DNA of 64,000 nucleotides from contig NZ_PVXL01000021.1 in NCBI RefSeq assembly GCF_002995805.1, forward strand, positions 62,001 through 126,000. Reading direction: 5' to 3'. The position numbers and the translations under genes were made by a program. Of this stretch, positions 9,081 to 17,015 are shown piece after piece. Within the stretch, counting starts at the first letter, position 1. The number at the start of each line of letters is the position of its first letter. The notes beneath the pieces were generated by a model. The model saw only the letters and a list, made by a program, of their open reading frames with translations, made no database searches and was not told the origin of the DNA. The DNA is from Neomoorella stamsii. GTDB taxonomy: Bacteria; Bacillota; DSM-521; Neomoorellales; Neomoorellaceae.

Positions 9081-9098
9081 TTCCCGTAGATAGCTTTA
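9081..9098 (-). repeat. Right arm of the 18-bp inverted repeat around tctC
   Basis: TTCCCGTAGATAGCTTTA is the exact reverse complement of 7963-7980. It lies between the tctC stop and the AAAGGAGAT ribosome binding site of the next gene. Arms are 1.1 kb apart and enclose only tctC. Confidence 0.9.
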
Positions 9099-9120
9099 TT
9101 TTTTGAAAGGAGATATTTCC

Positions 9121-10131
9121 ATGAAGCCCATGTCCTCCCGAGAAAGATTCCTTACTGCATTGAAAAAACAGCAGCCCGACCGGGTGCCGTGGTTTGAGAG
9201 TTACGTCCACCGAGGTCTCGCCGACAGGATTGTCGGGCGCAAGACCGATTTGCCGCCGGGCTGGCGTACCCCACCGGACTTATATAAAATTCTCTGCCTT
9301 GATACCATAACGTATAACTTCAGGCCCCCCTTTTATGCCATCATGGAGAAGAACGGCGACGTAGAACAATTGAAGGAAGGCCTGCTCAAGACCAGGGACG
9401 ACTTAAAGGCTTTAAAGGAGTTTCTACCCGATCCCGAGAATCCGGATTTTTACAGGGGCGCCGAAGAACTTTTATCCTTTGGCCGGCAAAACGGCCTGGC
9501 GGCCATTGCCGGTATCAGGGTGGGATTGAGCAACACGTACAACAGCATGGGGTATGAAAACTTCTCCTACGCCCTTTATGACGACCCCGGTTTTATTGAA
9601 GAAAGTATGGAATTGATCGGCGAGTGGTGCATTAAGGTTATTGAGCGGGTAAATGATTTAGGTTTCGATGCAGCCTATATTTCCGAGGACATAGCTTTTA
9701 AATGGGGACCGATGTTTTCTCCGGAACACTTCCGGAAATATATGCTGCCCCATATGAAAAAGGTAGTTGATCACATAGCTATTCCCAGGATATACCATAC
9801 TGATGGCAATCCCCTGCCCATGCTTAACGATCTGGTGGAAGAGCTAAACATCTGCGCCATTGCCAATCTGGAGCATGGTGCCGTTGATATTTTCCAGGTG
9901 AAGGAAGAATGGGGAGATAAAATCTGCCTGATCGGCAACATGGACCTGCATTATACCTTAACAATGGGTACTCCCGAAGAAACGGTATTAGAGGCCAAAG
10001 AGAAGCTCGAGAAGGTGGGCAAGGGAGGAGGCTATATTATTTCCAGTTCTAATGGCTTGACGGAATACTGCAAGGCGGAAAATATATTAGCCTTAAATGG
10101 AGCAATACTGCGGTACGGTGTTTATTATTAA
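9121..10131 (+). CDS. Uroporphyrinogen decarboxylase-fold (URO-D/MtaA-like) protein
   Basis: 336 residues. The URO-D fold is suggested by the opening SSRERFLTALKKQQPDRVP and by the C-terminal YHTDGN, IGNMDLH and TPEETV segments. The arginine-rich RQAGRY loop of true HemE is absent, so it is not a heme enzyme. Family members in anaerobes are often corrinoid- or thiol-dependent methyltransferases, but no corrinoid protein is encoded here. The ATG at 9121 is chosen because AAAGGAGAT precedes it; an upstream TTG overlaps this RBS. Function within the catabolic cluster is unknown. Confidence 0.78.
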   Translation: MKPMSSRERFLTALKKQQPDRVPWFESYVHRGLADRIVGRKTDLPPGWRTPPDLYKILCLDTITYNFRPPFYAIMEKNGDVEQLKEGLLKTRDDLKALKEFLPDPENPDFYRGAEELLSFGRQNGLAAIAGIRVGLSNTYNSMGYENFSYALYDDPGFIEESMELIGEWCIKVIERVNDLGFDAAYISEDIAFKWGPMFSPEHFRKYMLPHMKKVVDHIAIPRIYHTDGNPLPMLNDLVEELNICAIANLEHGAVDIFQVKEEWGDKICLIGNMDLHYTLTMGTPEETVLEAKEKLEKVGKGGGYIISSSNGLTEYCKAENILALNGAILRYGVYY

Positions 10132-10150
10132 ATTAAAAAGGTGATAGTTT

Positions 10151-11239
10151 GTGTTAACGGCCGAACAAAAATTAGAACTCCATCATGCTTATTGGAATAA
10201 GCAAGAGCTACCTCGTCCGCTTATCGGCTATCAAGTTGGTAGCCAGTTAATCAGCGAAAACTTTATCCCGGCAAGGAAATTGTTGGAGTCCCCACAGCAA
10301 GTTACCCCGGAAATGATTGTGGTGGAGGAGTATTATGACGACTACCAGCGCATGTATGAAGATAGCTTGAAAATCGAGCAAGAGGCATTCTGGGCTGCTG
10401 TACCCTTCCCGGGAATACCATGGATAGAGGCTATACTGGGTTGTCCGATTTATAGTACGGATGGCAGCTTTTGGGCTAAACCCTGCTATGATGACATTAA
10501 CCAAATTGAGCTCTACCTAGATCAGCGGAATCCCTGGTTGGAAAAATTATTAGAGTTCACTGAGAAGCTGGTTGAGTTTTCTCAGCACCGCTTCCCTGTA
10601 GGGCAACCTATTTTGAGGGGTCCTGCGGATTTACTCGGGGCACTGCTGGGCCAGGAAAAAATGGTTTATGCTTTTTACGATCATCCTGAGACCGTAAAAA
10701 GGTTGGCTCAGGACGCAACCAGAGTGTTTATAGAGGTAGTGAAGCTAATAAGGGAAAGGATACCTCCATTTTACGATGGCTACAGTTTTGGTTGGTACCC
10801 TTTATGGGCACCGGATAAATGTTTAATTTTCCAGGAGGATCTTATGGCCCTGGGCTCCCCCGCGATTTATAGGCAATTCTTCTACGAATGTGATAGAATG
10901 ATTTCCAAAGCATACACCTTTACTACGATACATGTTCATCCAAATTCGTTCTTTATAGTTGAGGATCTTATTGCAATTAAGGATTTGAAGGTAATTGAGA
11001 TAAACTATGATCTGGGCGGGCCTCCTATTAAAGAGATAATACCCTTGCTGTTACGCATTTTAGAGAAAAAATGCCTCATTTTACGGGGAATACTTAAGGA
11101 GACGGATTTAGAAGTAATTAAAAAAGAACTTCCCTGCCGGGGATTATTCTTGCATATAGTGGTCCCGGACCTCCATCGAGGGGAGGAATTAAATAAATTT
11201 ATTAATGAGCTTTATCAAATAGACGAAATAAATACTTAA
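10151..11239 (+). CDS. Second, divergent URO-D-fold protein
   Basis: 362 residues, GTG start after AAAAAGGTGAT. Overall layout resembles the URO-D/MtaA superfamily: a helical N-terminus, the RGPADLLGALLG segment near 155-165, and an IHVHPNS segment near 275 in place of the usual HTDG. Similarity to the preceding protein is low. RQAGRY is absent. The coding sequence is more AT-rich than its neighbours, which hints at a separate origin. Possibly a heterodimer partner or a methyltransferase of different specificity; no function can be assigned. Confidence 0.6.
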   Translation: MLTAEQKLELHHAYWNKQELPRPLIGYQVGSQLISENFIPARKLLESPQQVTPEMIVVEEYYDDYQRMYEDSLKIEQEAFWAAVPFPGIPWIEAILGCPIYSTDGSFWAKPCYDDINQIELYLDQRNPWLEKLLEFTEKLVEFSQHRFPVGQPILRGPADLLGALLGQEKMVYAFYDHPETVKRLAQDATRVFIEVVKLIRERIPPFYDGYSFGWYPLWAPDKCLIFQEDLMALGSPAIYRQFFYECDRMISKAYTFTTIHVHPNSFFIVEDLIAIKDLKVIEINYDLGGPPIKEIIPLLLRILEKKCLILRGILKETDLEVIKKELPCRGLFLHIVVPDLHRGEELNKFINELYQIDEINT

Positions 11240-11254
11240 GGGGGGGTATTACAT

Positions 11255-12043
11255 ATGCCTAAATTCGCCGCCAATCTAACCATGCTGTTTACCGAGGCGC
11301 CTTTCCTGGAGCGCTTTAAGGCCGCCAGGGAAGCAGGCTTTAAAGCAGTGGAGTTTCTTTTCCCGTATGAATACAGCATAGACGTGATAAAGGGTGCGGT
11401 GGAAGAAAACAATCTCCAGGTGGTGCTCTTCAACCTGCCCGCCGGCGACTGGTCCGCCGGTGAGCGGGGCATTGCCGCTGACCCGCAGCGTAAGGAAGAG
11501 TTCCGGGAAGGAGTAAAGCAGGCCGTGACCTGGGCCCGCGCCCTGGGTGTGCCGCGATTGAACTGCCTGGCAGGCAAAAGGCTTGCTTCCTCTACTTTTG
11601 ACGAGCAGTGGCAGACGCTGGTGGACAACGTCCGCTATGCGGCTGGAGTTATGGGAGAATATGGTTTAAATCTAATGGTGGAACCATTAAACCATTACGA
11701 CGTACCGGGTTTCTTGCTCAACACTACCGGGCAGGTCTTGAAATTGCTCGCTGAGGTTGACATGCCCAATGTCTATTTACAATACGACATTTATCATGCC
11801 CAAAAAGAAGAAGGAAATCTAACTGTTATCCTGCGCGATCAGTTGCCGAAGATCGGGCACATCCAGATCGCCGACAACCCCGGCCGGCACCAGCCGGGCA
11901 CGGGCGAGATCAATTATCCTTTTTTGCTGCGGGAGCTGGACAACCTGGGTTATAATGGTTATGTGTCCCTGGAATATATTCCAGTGCCGGACACGCGCAA
12001 GTCTTTAGACTGGGTGGCGGAGTACGGGCACAGCCTGGGTTAA
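11255..12043 (+). CDS. hyi: Hydroxypyruvate isomerase-like sugar phosphate isomerase/epimerase
   Basis: 262 residues, xylose-isomerase-like TIM barrel. The Hyi/OtnI pattern is clear: KFAANLTMLFTE at the start, then LNCLAGK, VEPLNHYDVPGF with the metal Glu, YDIYHAQ, GHIQIADNPGRHQPGTGEINY, and SLEYIPV near the end. Family members interconvert hydroxypyruvate and tartronate semialdehyde or isomerise 2-oxotetronates. Its position directly before a tartronate-semialdehyde-reductase-like gene matches glyoxylate/sugar-acid clusters. AAGGGGGGG precedes the ATG. Confidence 0.88.
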   Translation: MPKFAANLTMLFTEAPFLERFKAAREAGFKAVEFLFPYEYSIDVIKGAVEENNLQVVLFNLPAGDWSAGERGIAADPQRKEEFREGVKQAVTWARALGVPRLNCLAGKRLASSTFDEQWQTLVDNVRYAAGVMGEYGLNLMVEPLNHYDVPGFLLNTTGQVLKLLAEVDMPNVYLQYDIYHAQKEEGNLTVILRDQLPKIGHIQIADNPGRHQPGTGEINYPFLLRELDNLGYNGYVSLEYIPVPDTRKSLDWVAEYGHSLG

Positions 12044-12131
12044 TTTGAGGAATGTGTTAGCCCCCATAAGGAGGGTGCCGCCTGGGCGGTATTAAGAGCA
12101 GGCAAAAATTCTAGTGAAAGGGGTAAAAAAG

Positions 12132-13022
12132 ATGAGTAAAATTGGCTTCATCGGACTGGGCATCATGGGCAAACCCATGAGCAAAAACCTGTTAAAGGCT
12201 GGCTATGAGCTGGTGGTCTATGATATCAATAAGGCAGCGGTAGAAGAAGTGGTTGCCGCCGGTGCGGAACCGGCCGTCTCTTGCCGGGAGGTGGCCGAAC
12301 GCTGCGATAAATTTATTACCATGCTGCCCAATTCCCCCCACGTGAGGGAGGCTGTCCTGGGGCAAAAGGGGGTAATTGAGGGTGCCCGGCCCGGTTCAAT
12401 CCTTATCGATATGAGCTCCATTGACCCTATGGTCAGCAGGGAAATAGCCGGGAAGCTGGCTGAAAAGGGCGTGCGTATGTTAGACGCGCCGGTGAGCGGT
12501 GGTGAACCCAAGGCCATCGACGGTACCCTGTCGATAATGGTCGGAGGTAAGCAAGAAGACTTTGATGAATGTTATAATATATTAAAGGCCATGGGATCTT
12601 CCGTGGTCCGCGTCGGTGACATTGGCGCCGGCAATGTGACCAAGCTGGCCAACCAGATCATTGTAGCCCTGAACATTGCCGCCATGTCCGAGGCCCTGGT
12701 CCTGGCCACCAAAGCTGGCGTCGACCCGGAACTGGTCTACCAGGCCATCCGCGGCGGCCTGGCCGGGAGTACGGTCCTGGACGCCAAGGCGCCCTTGGTG
12801 CTGGCCGGGCAATTCAAGCCCGGTTTCCGGATCAATTTGCATATCAAAGACCTGGCCAATGCCTTGGCTGCCGGGCATGAGGTAGGAGTGCCTCTGCCCA
12901 TGACTTCTGTGGCCATGGAAATTCTCCAGGCCTTAAAGGTTGACGGCCTGGGTGACGCCGACCATGGGGCTATTATTCGCTTCTATGAGAAACTGGCGCA
13001 GGTCGAGGCAAGGAAGCATTAG
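12132..13022 (+). CDS. garR: 2-hydroxy-3-oxopropionate (tartronate semialdehyde) reductase family
   Basis: About 296 residues, beta-hydroxyacid dehydrogenase family. NAD(P)-binding GFIGLGIMGKPM opens the protein, the substrate loop DAPVSGGEPKA lies near 122-132, and the catalytic lysine is in GNVTKLANQ near 170. It would reduce tartronate semialdehyde to glycerate. The ATG at 12132 is preferred over the GTG at 12114 because GAAAGGGG lies eight bases before it. It is the last enzyme gene of the cluster and follows hyi after 88 bases. Confidence 0.88.
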   Translation: MSKIGFIGLGIMGKPMSKNLLKAGYELVVYDINKAAVEEVVAAGAEPAVSCREVAERCDKFITMLPNSPHVREAVLGQKGVIEGARPGSILIDMSSIDPMVSREIAGKLAEKGVRMLDAPVSGGEPKAIDGTLSIMVGGKQEDFDECYNILKAMGSSVVRVGDIGAGNVTKLANQIIVALNIAAMSEALVLATKAGVDPELVYQAIRGGLAGSTVLDAKAPLVLAGQFKPGFRINLHIKDLANALAAGHEVGVPLPMTSVAMEILQALKVDGLGDADHGAIIRFYEKLAQVEARKH

Positions 13023-13041
13023 AAGTAGTATATTATTTAGG

Positions 13042-13073
13042 AGGTCCAGGCCGACTGTAAGCCGCCTGGACCT
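13042..13073. other. Hairpin after the catabolic genes
   Basis: AGGTCCAGGC (13042-13051) pairs perfectly with GCCTGGACCT (13064-13073). No T-run follows, so it is not a classical terminator. It may slow decay or mark the transcript end between garR and the regulator. Confidence 0.5.
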
Positions 13074-13180
13074 TGGTTCAAAGGTTTAAACTCCCATGAC
13101 ACCGCGAGCGGCTAACTCGATGGGTAATAGGACAGCGAGGTCTTAATGAGAACATTATAAATATGGGTGCGTGAATAACC

Positions 13181-13915
13181 ATGGAAGGCAGACTTGTCAT
13201 CCGTAAGAAGAAAATGTATGAAGAAGTGGTAGAGCGCATTACCCGGTTGATCAAAACCGGGGAGTACAAAGTAGGGGACCGGCTGCCACCCGTTCAAGAA
13301 TTGAGCGAAATGTTCGGGGTGGGTACCCCTACTTTACGGGAAGGCCTCTCTGTCCTGGCCTCCAGCGGCATCCTGGAGATAAGACACGGTAACGGTATTT
13401 TTGTCAAGCGCTTCCCCCTGGAACCGGAGGACCTGATGGCGCAATTAAACGAGGTGGAATACGAGCAGCTCCTCTCCTGGGTGGAGTTTCGCCGGGCGCT
13501 GGAAGCCGAGGCTGCTGCCTTGGCCGCCGAAAGGAGCGACGAGGCGGACCTTGAGGCCATGGAAGCGGCAGAAAAAAGGTTGGAAGAAGAGATAACCAGG
13601 GGAGAAATTACCATCGAACCTGATTACCAGTTTCATAACAGCATAGCATTAGCTACCAAGAATCCTATTTTTATCCAGACTGCTACCACTATCGAGCATA
13701 TCATACGGCAGTATTTTCAATTGAGTTTACGCTACGGCAGGACCTTTCCCTGGCACCGGGAACTGGTGGTGACTGAACACCGGAAAATATTGGAGAACAT
13801 CCGCAAGAGACGGCCGCGGGAAGCGCGCAATGCCATGCTGGAGCACCTCAACAACGTCTCCGGCCGGGTAAAACTGCTGGAAAGCCTGGCCAGGGGTGAA
13901 AACTCCGGCACTTAA
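13181..13915 (+). CDS. GntR/FadR-family (FCD domain) transcriptional regulator
   Basis: 244 residues. The winged helix-turn-helix spans about 8-75, with YEEVVERITRLIKTGEYKVGDRLPPVQELSE and FGVGTPTLREGLSVLASSGILEIRHGNGIFV. The all-helical FCD ligand domain fills about 90-225, with conserved Arg, Asp and His residues (FRRALEAEA, YQFHNSI, EHRKILENI) that usually bind a metal and a small carboxylate. It ends the catabolic cluster and is the probable regulator of it. The start lacks a strong RBS; ATG 13214 is an alternative. A terminator follows at 14038. Confidence 0.88.
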   Translation: MEGRLVIRKKKMYEEVVERITRLIKTGEYKVGDRLPPVQELSEMFGVGTPTLREGLSVLASSGILEIRHGNGIFVKRFPLEPEDLMAQLNEVEYEQLLSWVEFRRALEAEAAALAAERSDEADLEAMEAAEKRLEEEITRGEITIEPDYQFHNSIALATKNPIFIQTATTIEHIIRQYFQLSLRYGRTFPWHRELVVTEHRKILENIRKRRPREARNAMLEHLNNVSGRVKLLESLARGENSGT

Positions 13916-14037
13916 TCCCGCCTTAGTTTAAATTTAATTCATTTTTAAAGAGGGCTTAATATAATTATAACGGCGGGGTGCTATTATAAAGGCGAGCAAA
14001 GCCCTCTGACCTCCTTATTAAATATATACCTTACCAC

Positions 14038-14064
14038 ACCCGGATTTTACCGGGTTATTTTTTT
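14038..14064 (+). terminator. Terminator between the GntR gene and the riboswitch
   Basis: ACCCGG / CCGGGT with a six-base loop is followed by TATTTTTTTA. A longer-range pairing AGAGGGCTT (13949-13957) with AAGCCCTCT (13999-14007) lies just before it. Confidence 0.65.
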
Positions 14065-14086
14065 AGCCACAAAAAATTGGTATATT

Positions 14087-14115
14087 TTGCAGGAAAAAAG
14101 ATATAAATGTAGAAT
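14087..14115 (+). promoter_or_regulatory. Promoter of the c-di-GMP riboswitch transcript
   Basis: TTGCAG (14087-14092), 17 bases, TAGAAT (14110-14115). Transcription would start near 14122, immediately before the first riboswitch helix. Confidence 0.65.
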
Positions 14116-14125
14116 AGCGTAAAAT

Positions 14126-14217
14126 GTTACCGCTAAAGGCAAACCCCACCGAAAGGGGGGGGCGCAAAGCCATGGGTCTAAGGCTGGAAGAGCTAAGATC
14201 GCCAGGCTGCCGGTATT
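14126..14217 (+). promoter_or_regulatory. Cyclic di-GMP-I (GEMM-I) riboswitch
   Basis: The class-I aptamer core is readable in order: AAAGGCAAACC, a stem capped by GAAA, GCGCAAAGCC, GGGTCTAA, a variable hairpin, and CCAGGCTGCCG. The closing helix TACCG (14128-14132) / CGGTA (14211-14215) brackets it. The ligand-contacting guanine before CAAACC is G, as in c-di-GMP binders rather than cGAMP-selective variants. A promoter precedes and a terminator follows, so transcription control is expected. It governs the small gene at 14375 and possibly the 14-codon reading frame at 14347. Confidence 0.9.
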
Positions 14218-14249
14218 TTTTGCTGCCATATGTTCCAGCGTCAAGACGG

Positions 14250-14288
14250 GGGCGGCCTTTGGCGTTAAAGGCTGTCCTTTATTTTTTT
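14250..14288 (+). terminator. Expression-platform terminator of the c-di-GMP riboswitch
   Basis: GGGCGGCCTTT (14250-14260) pairs with AAAGGCTGTCC (14267-14277) using two G:U pairs, and is followed by TTTATTTTTTT. It lies about 35 bases beyond the aptamer, the usual distance for a switchable terminator. Confidence 0.8.
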
Positions 14289-14346
14289 GGTAGTTTTCCA
14301 TGAAGGCGCTACGCGTACATGAATGCCAGGAAGGGGTATAGGTTTA

Positions 14347-14391
14347 ATGAATAAAACCATAGGTTTATTGTCTGATGACCTGCCGGGATAA
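14347..14391 (+). CDS. Possible 14-residue leader peptide downstream of the riboswitch
   Basis: ATG 14347 is preceded by GGAAGGGG at good spacing and reads MNKTIGLLSDDLPG then TAA. It overlaps the start of the next gene in another frame. The next gene has no ribosome binding site of its own, so this frame could couple its translation. Evidence is only the RBS and the overlap. Confidence 0.3.
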   Translation: MNKTIGLLSDDLPG

Positions 14392-14596
14392 ACTTGTTAA
14401 CCAGGAAGTACTGGAAGCCCTCCTGGACGATTACCTGCGCCGCAAGAATTTGCCAGCAACCTATAAAAACTATCTCTTGAGGTTAATCGAAGGTCAGGTT
14501 AACATCCTGGTTCACAATCTTTTACAAGAGATTGAAGACGAGCGTAGAGGCCTGATTACCGTGGCTGATGGGGAGATTATTCAACCTGACCGGTGA
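14375..14596 (+). CDS. Small hypothetical protein controlled by the c-di-GMP riboswitch
   Basis: 73 residues, no membrane segment, no family recognised. It is hydrophilic and probably helical: NQEVLEALLDDYLRRKNLP, then YKNYLLRLIEGQVNILVHNL, then an acidic EIEDERRG tail and a short hydrophobic end. Stops close the frame just upstream, so ATG 14375 (or CTG 14372) is the only start, and no SD sequence precedes it; coupling to the overlapping 14-codon frame is a possible explanation. As the first gene behind a c-di-GMP riboswitch it may be involved in a motility, surface or sporulation decision, which is inference. The tRNA-Gly promoter follows 40 bases after its stop. Confidence 0.6.
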   Translation: MTCRDKLVNQEVLEALLDDYLRRKNLPATYKNYLLRLIEGQVNILVHNLLQEIEDERRGLITVADGEIIQPDR

Positions 14597-14636
14597 GTTA
14601 AATTGTCACAGCCCCGGCGGGCAGAAAACAGAAAAC

Positions 14637-14665
14637 TTGACAGAACCGTGGCTATCTGCTAATAT
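14637..14665 (+). promoter_or_regulatory. Promoter of tRNA-Gly
   Basis: TTGACA (14637-14642), 17 bases, TAATAT (14660-14665); the tRNA begins 36 bases later. Confidence 0.8.
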
Positions 14666-14701
14666 ATCGCTACGGAAAGCGCGGTAGTGCCTGAATAACG
14701 G

Positions 14702-14776
14702 GCGGAAGTAGCTCAGCGGTAGAGCATCGCCTTGCCAAGGCGAGGGTCGCGGGTTCAAATCCCGTCTTCCGCTCCA
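14702..14776 (+). tRNA. tRNA-Gly (anticodon GCC)
   Basis: Acceptor strands GCGGAAG and CTTCCGC pair fully. The D-loop segment AGCTCAGCGGTAGAGC, anticodon loop CTTGCCAA with GCC, and T-arm GGTTCAAATCC are present. The discriminator is T and CCA is encoded. The final GCTCCA is followed by AT-rich sequence. Confidence 0.97.
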
Positions 14777-14974
14777 TATTTTTGGCCTGGGCAACCTCGG
14801 ATCGGGTATTTACCTGTCCGAGGTGTTATTCTACTGGCTTATTTATTTTTTGATAAGGGTGGCAGGAAAAGGCAGGCAAAGCGGCGAAATAAAAGCCTGA
14901 TAGTATTTTAAGCTAAATGGATGGTCATAATGAATGGCGTCCAGTAGTCGGGAGCAGGGAGGAGCAAGTAAGTA

Positions 14975-16327
14975 ATGAAGGCTACCGTCGAGAAGTTAGA
15001 TAAGCACCAGGTACTTCTGGAAATTGAAGTGGAAGCCCCCAGGGTGCAGAAAGCCCTGGATCAAGCTTACCGCCGCCTGGTAAAGCAGGTAAACATCCCG
15101 GGGTTCAGGAAAGGTAAGGCTCCACGTTTTATCCTGGAACGGTATATCGGCAAAGAGCCTATCTATAATGAGGCAGCGGAAATCGTTATTCCACCGGCCT
15201 ATGAAGAAGCAGTGGCCGAACACAAGCTGGAACCCATCGATCGCCCGGAAGTGGAAATAGTCAAGGTGGAGGAAGGCGAGCCTTTAATCTTCAAGGCCAG
15301 GGTAGAAGTCAAGCCGGAAGTCCACCTGGGCACCTACAAGGGCCTCGAAGTGGAACGGCCGGAAGTAAGAGTTACCGAAGAAGATATCGACGCCTACCTG
15401 AAAAACTTGCAGGAACGCAATGCAACCCTCAAGATCATCGAAGATGAACCGACAGTAGCGGGGGATATTGTCAGCATTGATTTTAAGGGAACGGTAGATG
15501 GAGAGCCTTATCCAGGTTTAGAAGGCAATAATTACCCCCTGGAATTGGGCGCGGGTACCTTTGTCCCCGGCTTTGAAGAACAGCTGGTGGGTGCCCGGGT
15601 AAACGAGGAACGTACCGTTACCGTTACCTTCCCTGCCGACTACCATCAAAAAGACCTGGCAGGCAAGGAAGCCATCTTCCAGGTTACCATCCGGGGCATT
15701 AAACGGAAAGAGCTGGCCCCCCTGGATGATGAATTCGCTAAAGATGTCAGCGAGTGCGAGACCCTGGCCGAACTGCGCCAGGATATCCGCCGCCGGCTGG
15801 AAGAGAGGCGGCGGCAGGAGATTGATGCTGCCGTAAGGCGGGCCGTAGTGGAAAAGGCCGTGGCGGCAGCCACGGTGGATTTACCGGAAGTCATGGTTAA
15901 ACGGCGGATCGAAACCCGCATCAGGGAACTGGAACGCAACCTGCAACTAAGGAAGATAACCCTGGAAGAATTCTTGAATGCTACGGGAAAGAATATAGAT
16001 GAGCTGGAGCAGGATTTCCGGCCGGAGGCGGAAAAGGACGTTAAGACCGAGCTGGTGCTGGAAGCTATCGCCAGGGCGGAAAATATCGAGGCTACCGAAG
16101 AAGAACTCCGGGATGAAATTGAAAAGATGGCCAGGATTACCCGCCAGGATCCAGCTGAATTGCGACAGAATCTTGACTACCTGTCTTTCTTGAAATACGA
16201 TATAATGATTAAAAAGACCATTGATTTTCTAGTAGAGCAGAGTGTGGCAGTACCACCCCGGGAAGGCGGGGACGGGGAGACAGGAGAAAGCAGGGAGACA
16301 GGAGAAACTGCTGCAACTGAAGGCTAG
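14975..16327 (+). CDS. tig: Trigger factor (ribosome-bound chaperone, peptidyl-prolyl isomerase)
   Basis: 450 residues. The N-terminal ribosome-binding domain carries the signature GFRKGKAPRFILERYIG near 43-59. The FKBP-type PPIase domain follows at about 160-245 with GDIVSIDFKGTVDG and FVPGFEEQLVGA, and then the helical chaperone domain. It binds nascent chains at the ribosome exit. The tail after residue ~430 is a low-complexity Gly/Glu/Thr repeat (GETGESRETGET), probably disordered. GGGAGGAG lies ~10 bases before the ATG. As in Bacillus, it precedes clp and lon genes. Confidence 0.97.
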   Translation: MKATVEKLDKHQVLLEIEVEAPRVQKALDQAYRRLVKQVNIPGFRKGKAPRFILERYIGKEPIYNEAAEIVIPPAYEEAVAEHKLEPIDRPEVEIVKVEEGEPLIFKARVEVKPEVHLGTYKGLEVERPEVRVTEEDIDAYLKNLQERNATLKIIEDEPTVAGDIVSIDFKGTVDGEPYPGLEGNNYPLELGAGTFVPGFEEQLVGARVNEERTVTVTFPADYHQKDLAGKEAIFQVTIRGIKRKELAPLDDEFAKDVSECETLAELRQDIRRRLEERRRQEIDAAVRRAVVEKAVAAATVDLPEVMVKRRIETRIRELERNLQLRKITLEEFLNATGKNIDELEQDFRPEAEKDVKTELVLEAIARAENIEATEEELRDEIEKMARITRQDPAELRQNLDYLSFLKYDIMIKKTIDFLVEQSVAVPPREGGDGETGESRETGETAATEG

Positions 16328-16392
16328 GGGAAGTAGACTATTAAGGTGAAGAGGTTGTGGAAGGAATTTTTTACCACGGAGGTGGGTAAGGA

Positions 16393-16992
16393 GTGTCAAT
16401 CCTGGTACCAGTAGTAGTTGAGCAGACCAACAGGGGCGAGCGGGCCTACGACATTTATTCCCGCTTGTTGAAAGACCGGATTATCTTCCTGGGAAGCGCC
16501 ATCGACGATCATGTAGCCAATCTGGTGATTGCCCAGATGCTATTCCTGGAGGCAGAAGATCCCGATAAAGATATCCACCTGTATATCAACAGCCCGGGTG
16601 GTTCCATCCCGGCCGGGATGGCTATCTTTGATACCATGCAGTATATCCGGCCCGATGTTTCCACCATTTGCGTCGGCCTGGCAGCCAGCATGGGCGCTTT
16701 TCTCCTGGCTGCCGGCGCTAAAGGCAAGCGCTTTGCCCTGCCCCACAGTGAAATCATGATTCACCAGCCCATGGGTGGTACCCAGGGGCAGGCCGTGGAT
16801 ATCGAGATCCATGCTAGGCGTATCCTGGCCATCCGGGATACATTAAACCGTATTTTAAGCGATATTACCGGTAAATCGGTGGAACAGATTGCTAAGGACA
16901 CCGACCGCGATCATTTCATGACCGCCCAGGAAGCGAAAGAGTACGGTTTAATCGATGAGGTGATCACCAAGCGCGAGTTGCCCGGTAAATAG
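16393..16992 (+). CDS. clpP: ATP-dependent Clp protease proteolytic subunit
   Basis: 199 residues, standard length. The catalytic triad is visible: Ser in [14 protein letters not shown] (about 98), His in IMIHQPMGG (about 123), Asp in DTDRDHFM (about 172). It forms the 14-mer chamber that works with ClpX encoded 23 bases downstream. The start is GTG with GGAGGTGG upstream. Confidence 0.98.
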   Translation: MSILVPVVVEQTNRGERAYDIYSRLLKDRIIFLGSAIDDHVANLVIAQMLFLEAEDPDKDIHLYINSPGGSIPAGMAIFDTMQYIRPDVSTICVGLAASMGAFLLAAGAKGKRFALPHSEIMIHQPMGGTQGQAVDIEIHARRILAIRDTLNRILSDITGKSVEQIAKDTDRDHFMTAQEAKEYGLIDEVITKRELPGK

Positions 16993-17015
16993 GGACAGCG
17001 AGGTGAACTAACATC

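Noticed and set aside
9121..10131. Identification of the first URO-D protein as HemE.
   Set aside because: The RQAGRY substrate loop is missing and no heme genes are nearby.
14047..14301. An 84-codon minus-strand frame.
   Set aside because: It is antisense to the c-di-GMP riboswitch, its promoter and terminator.
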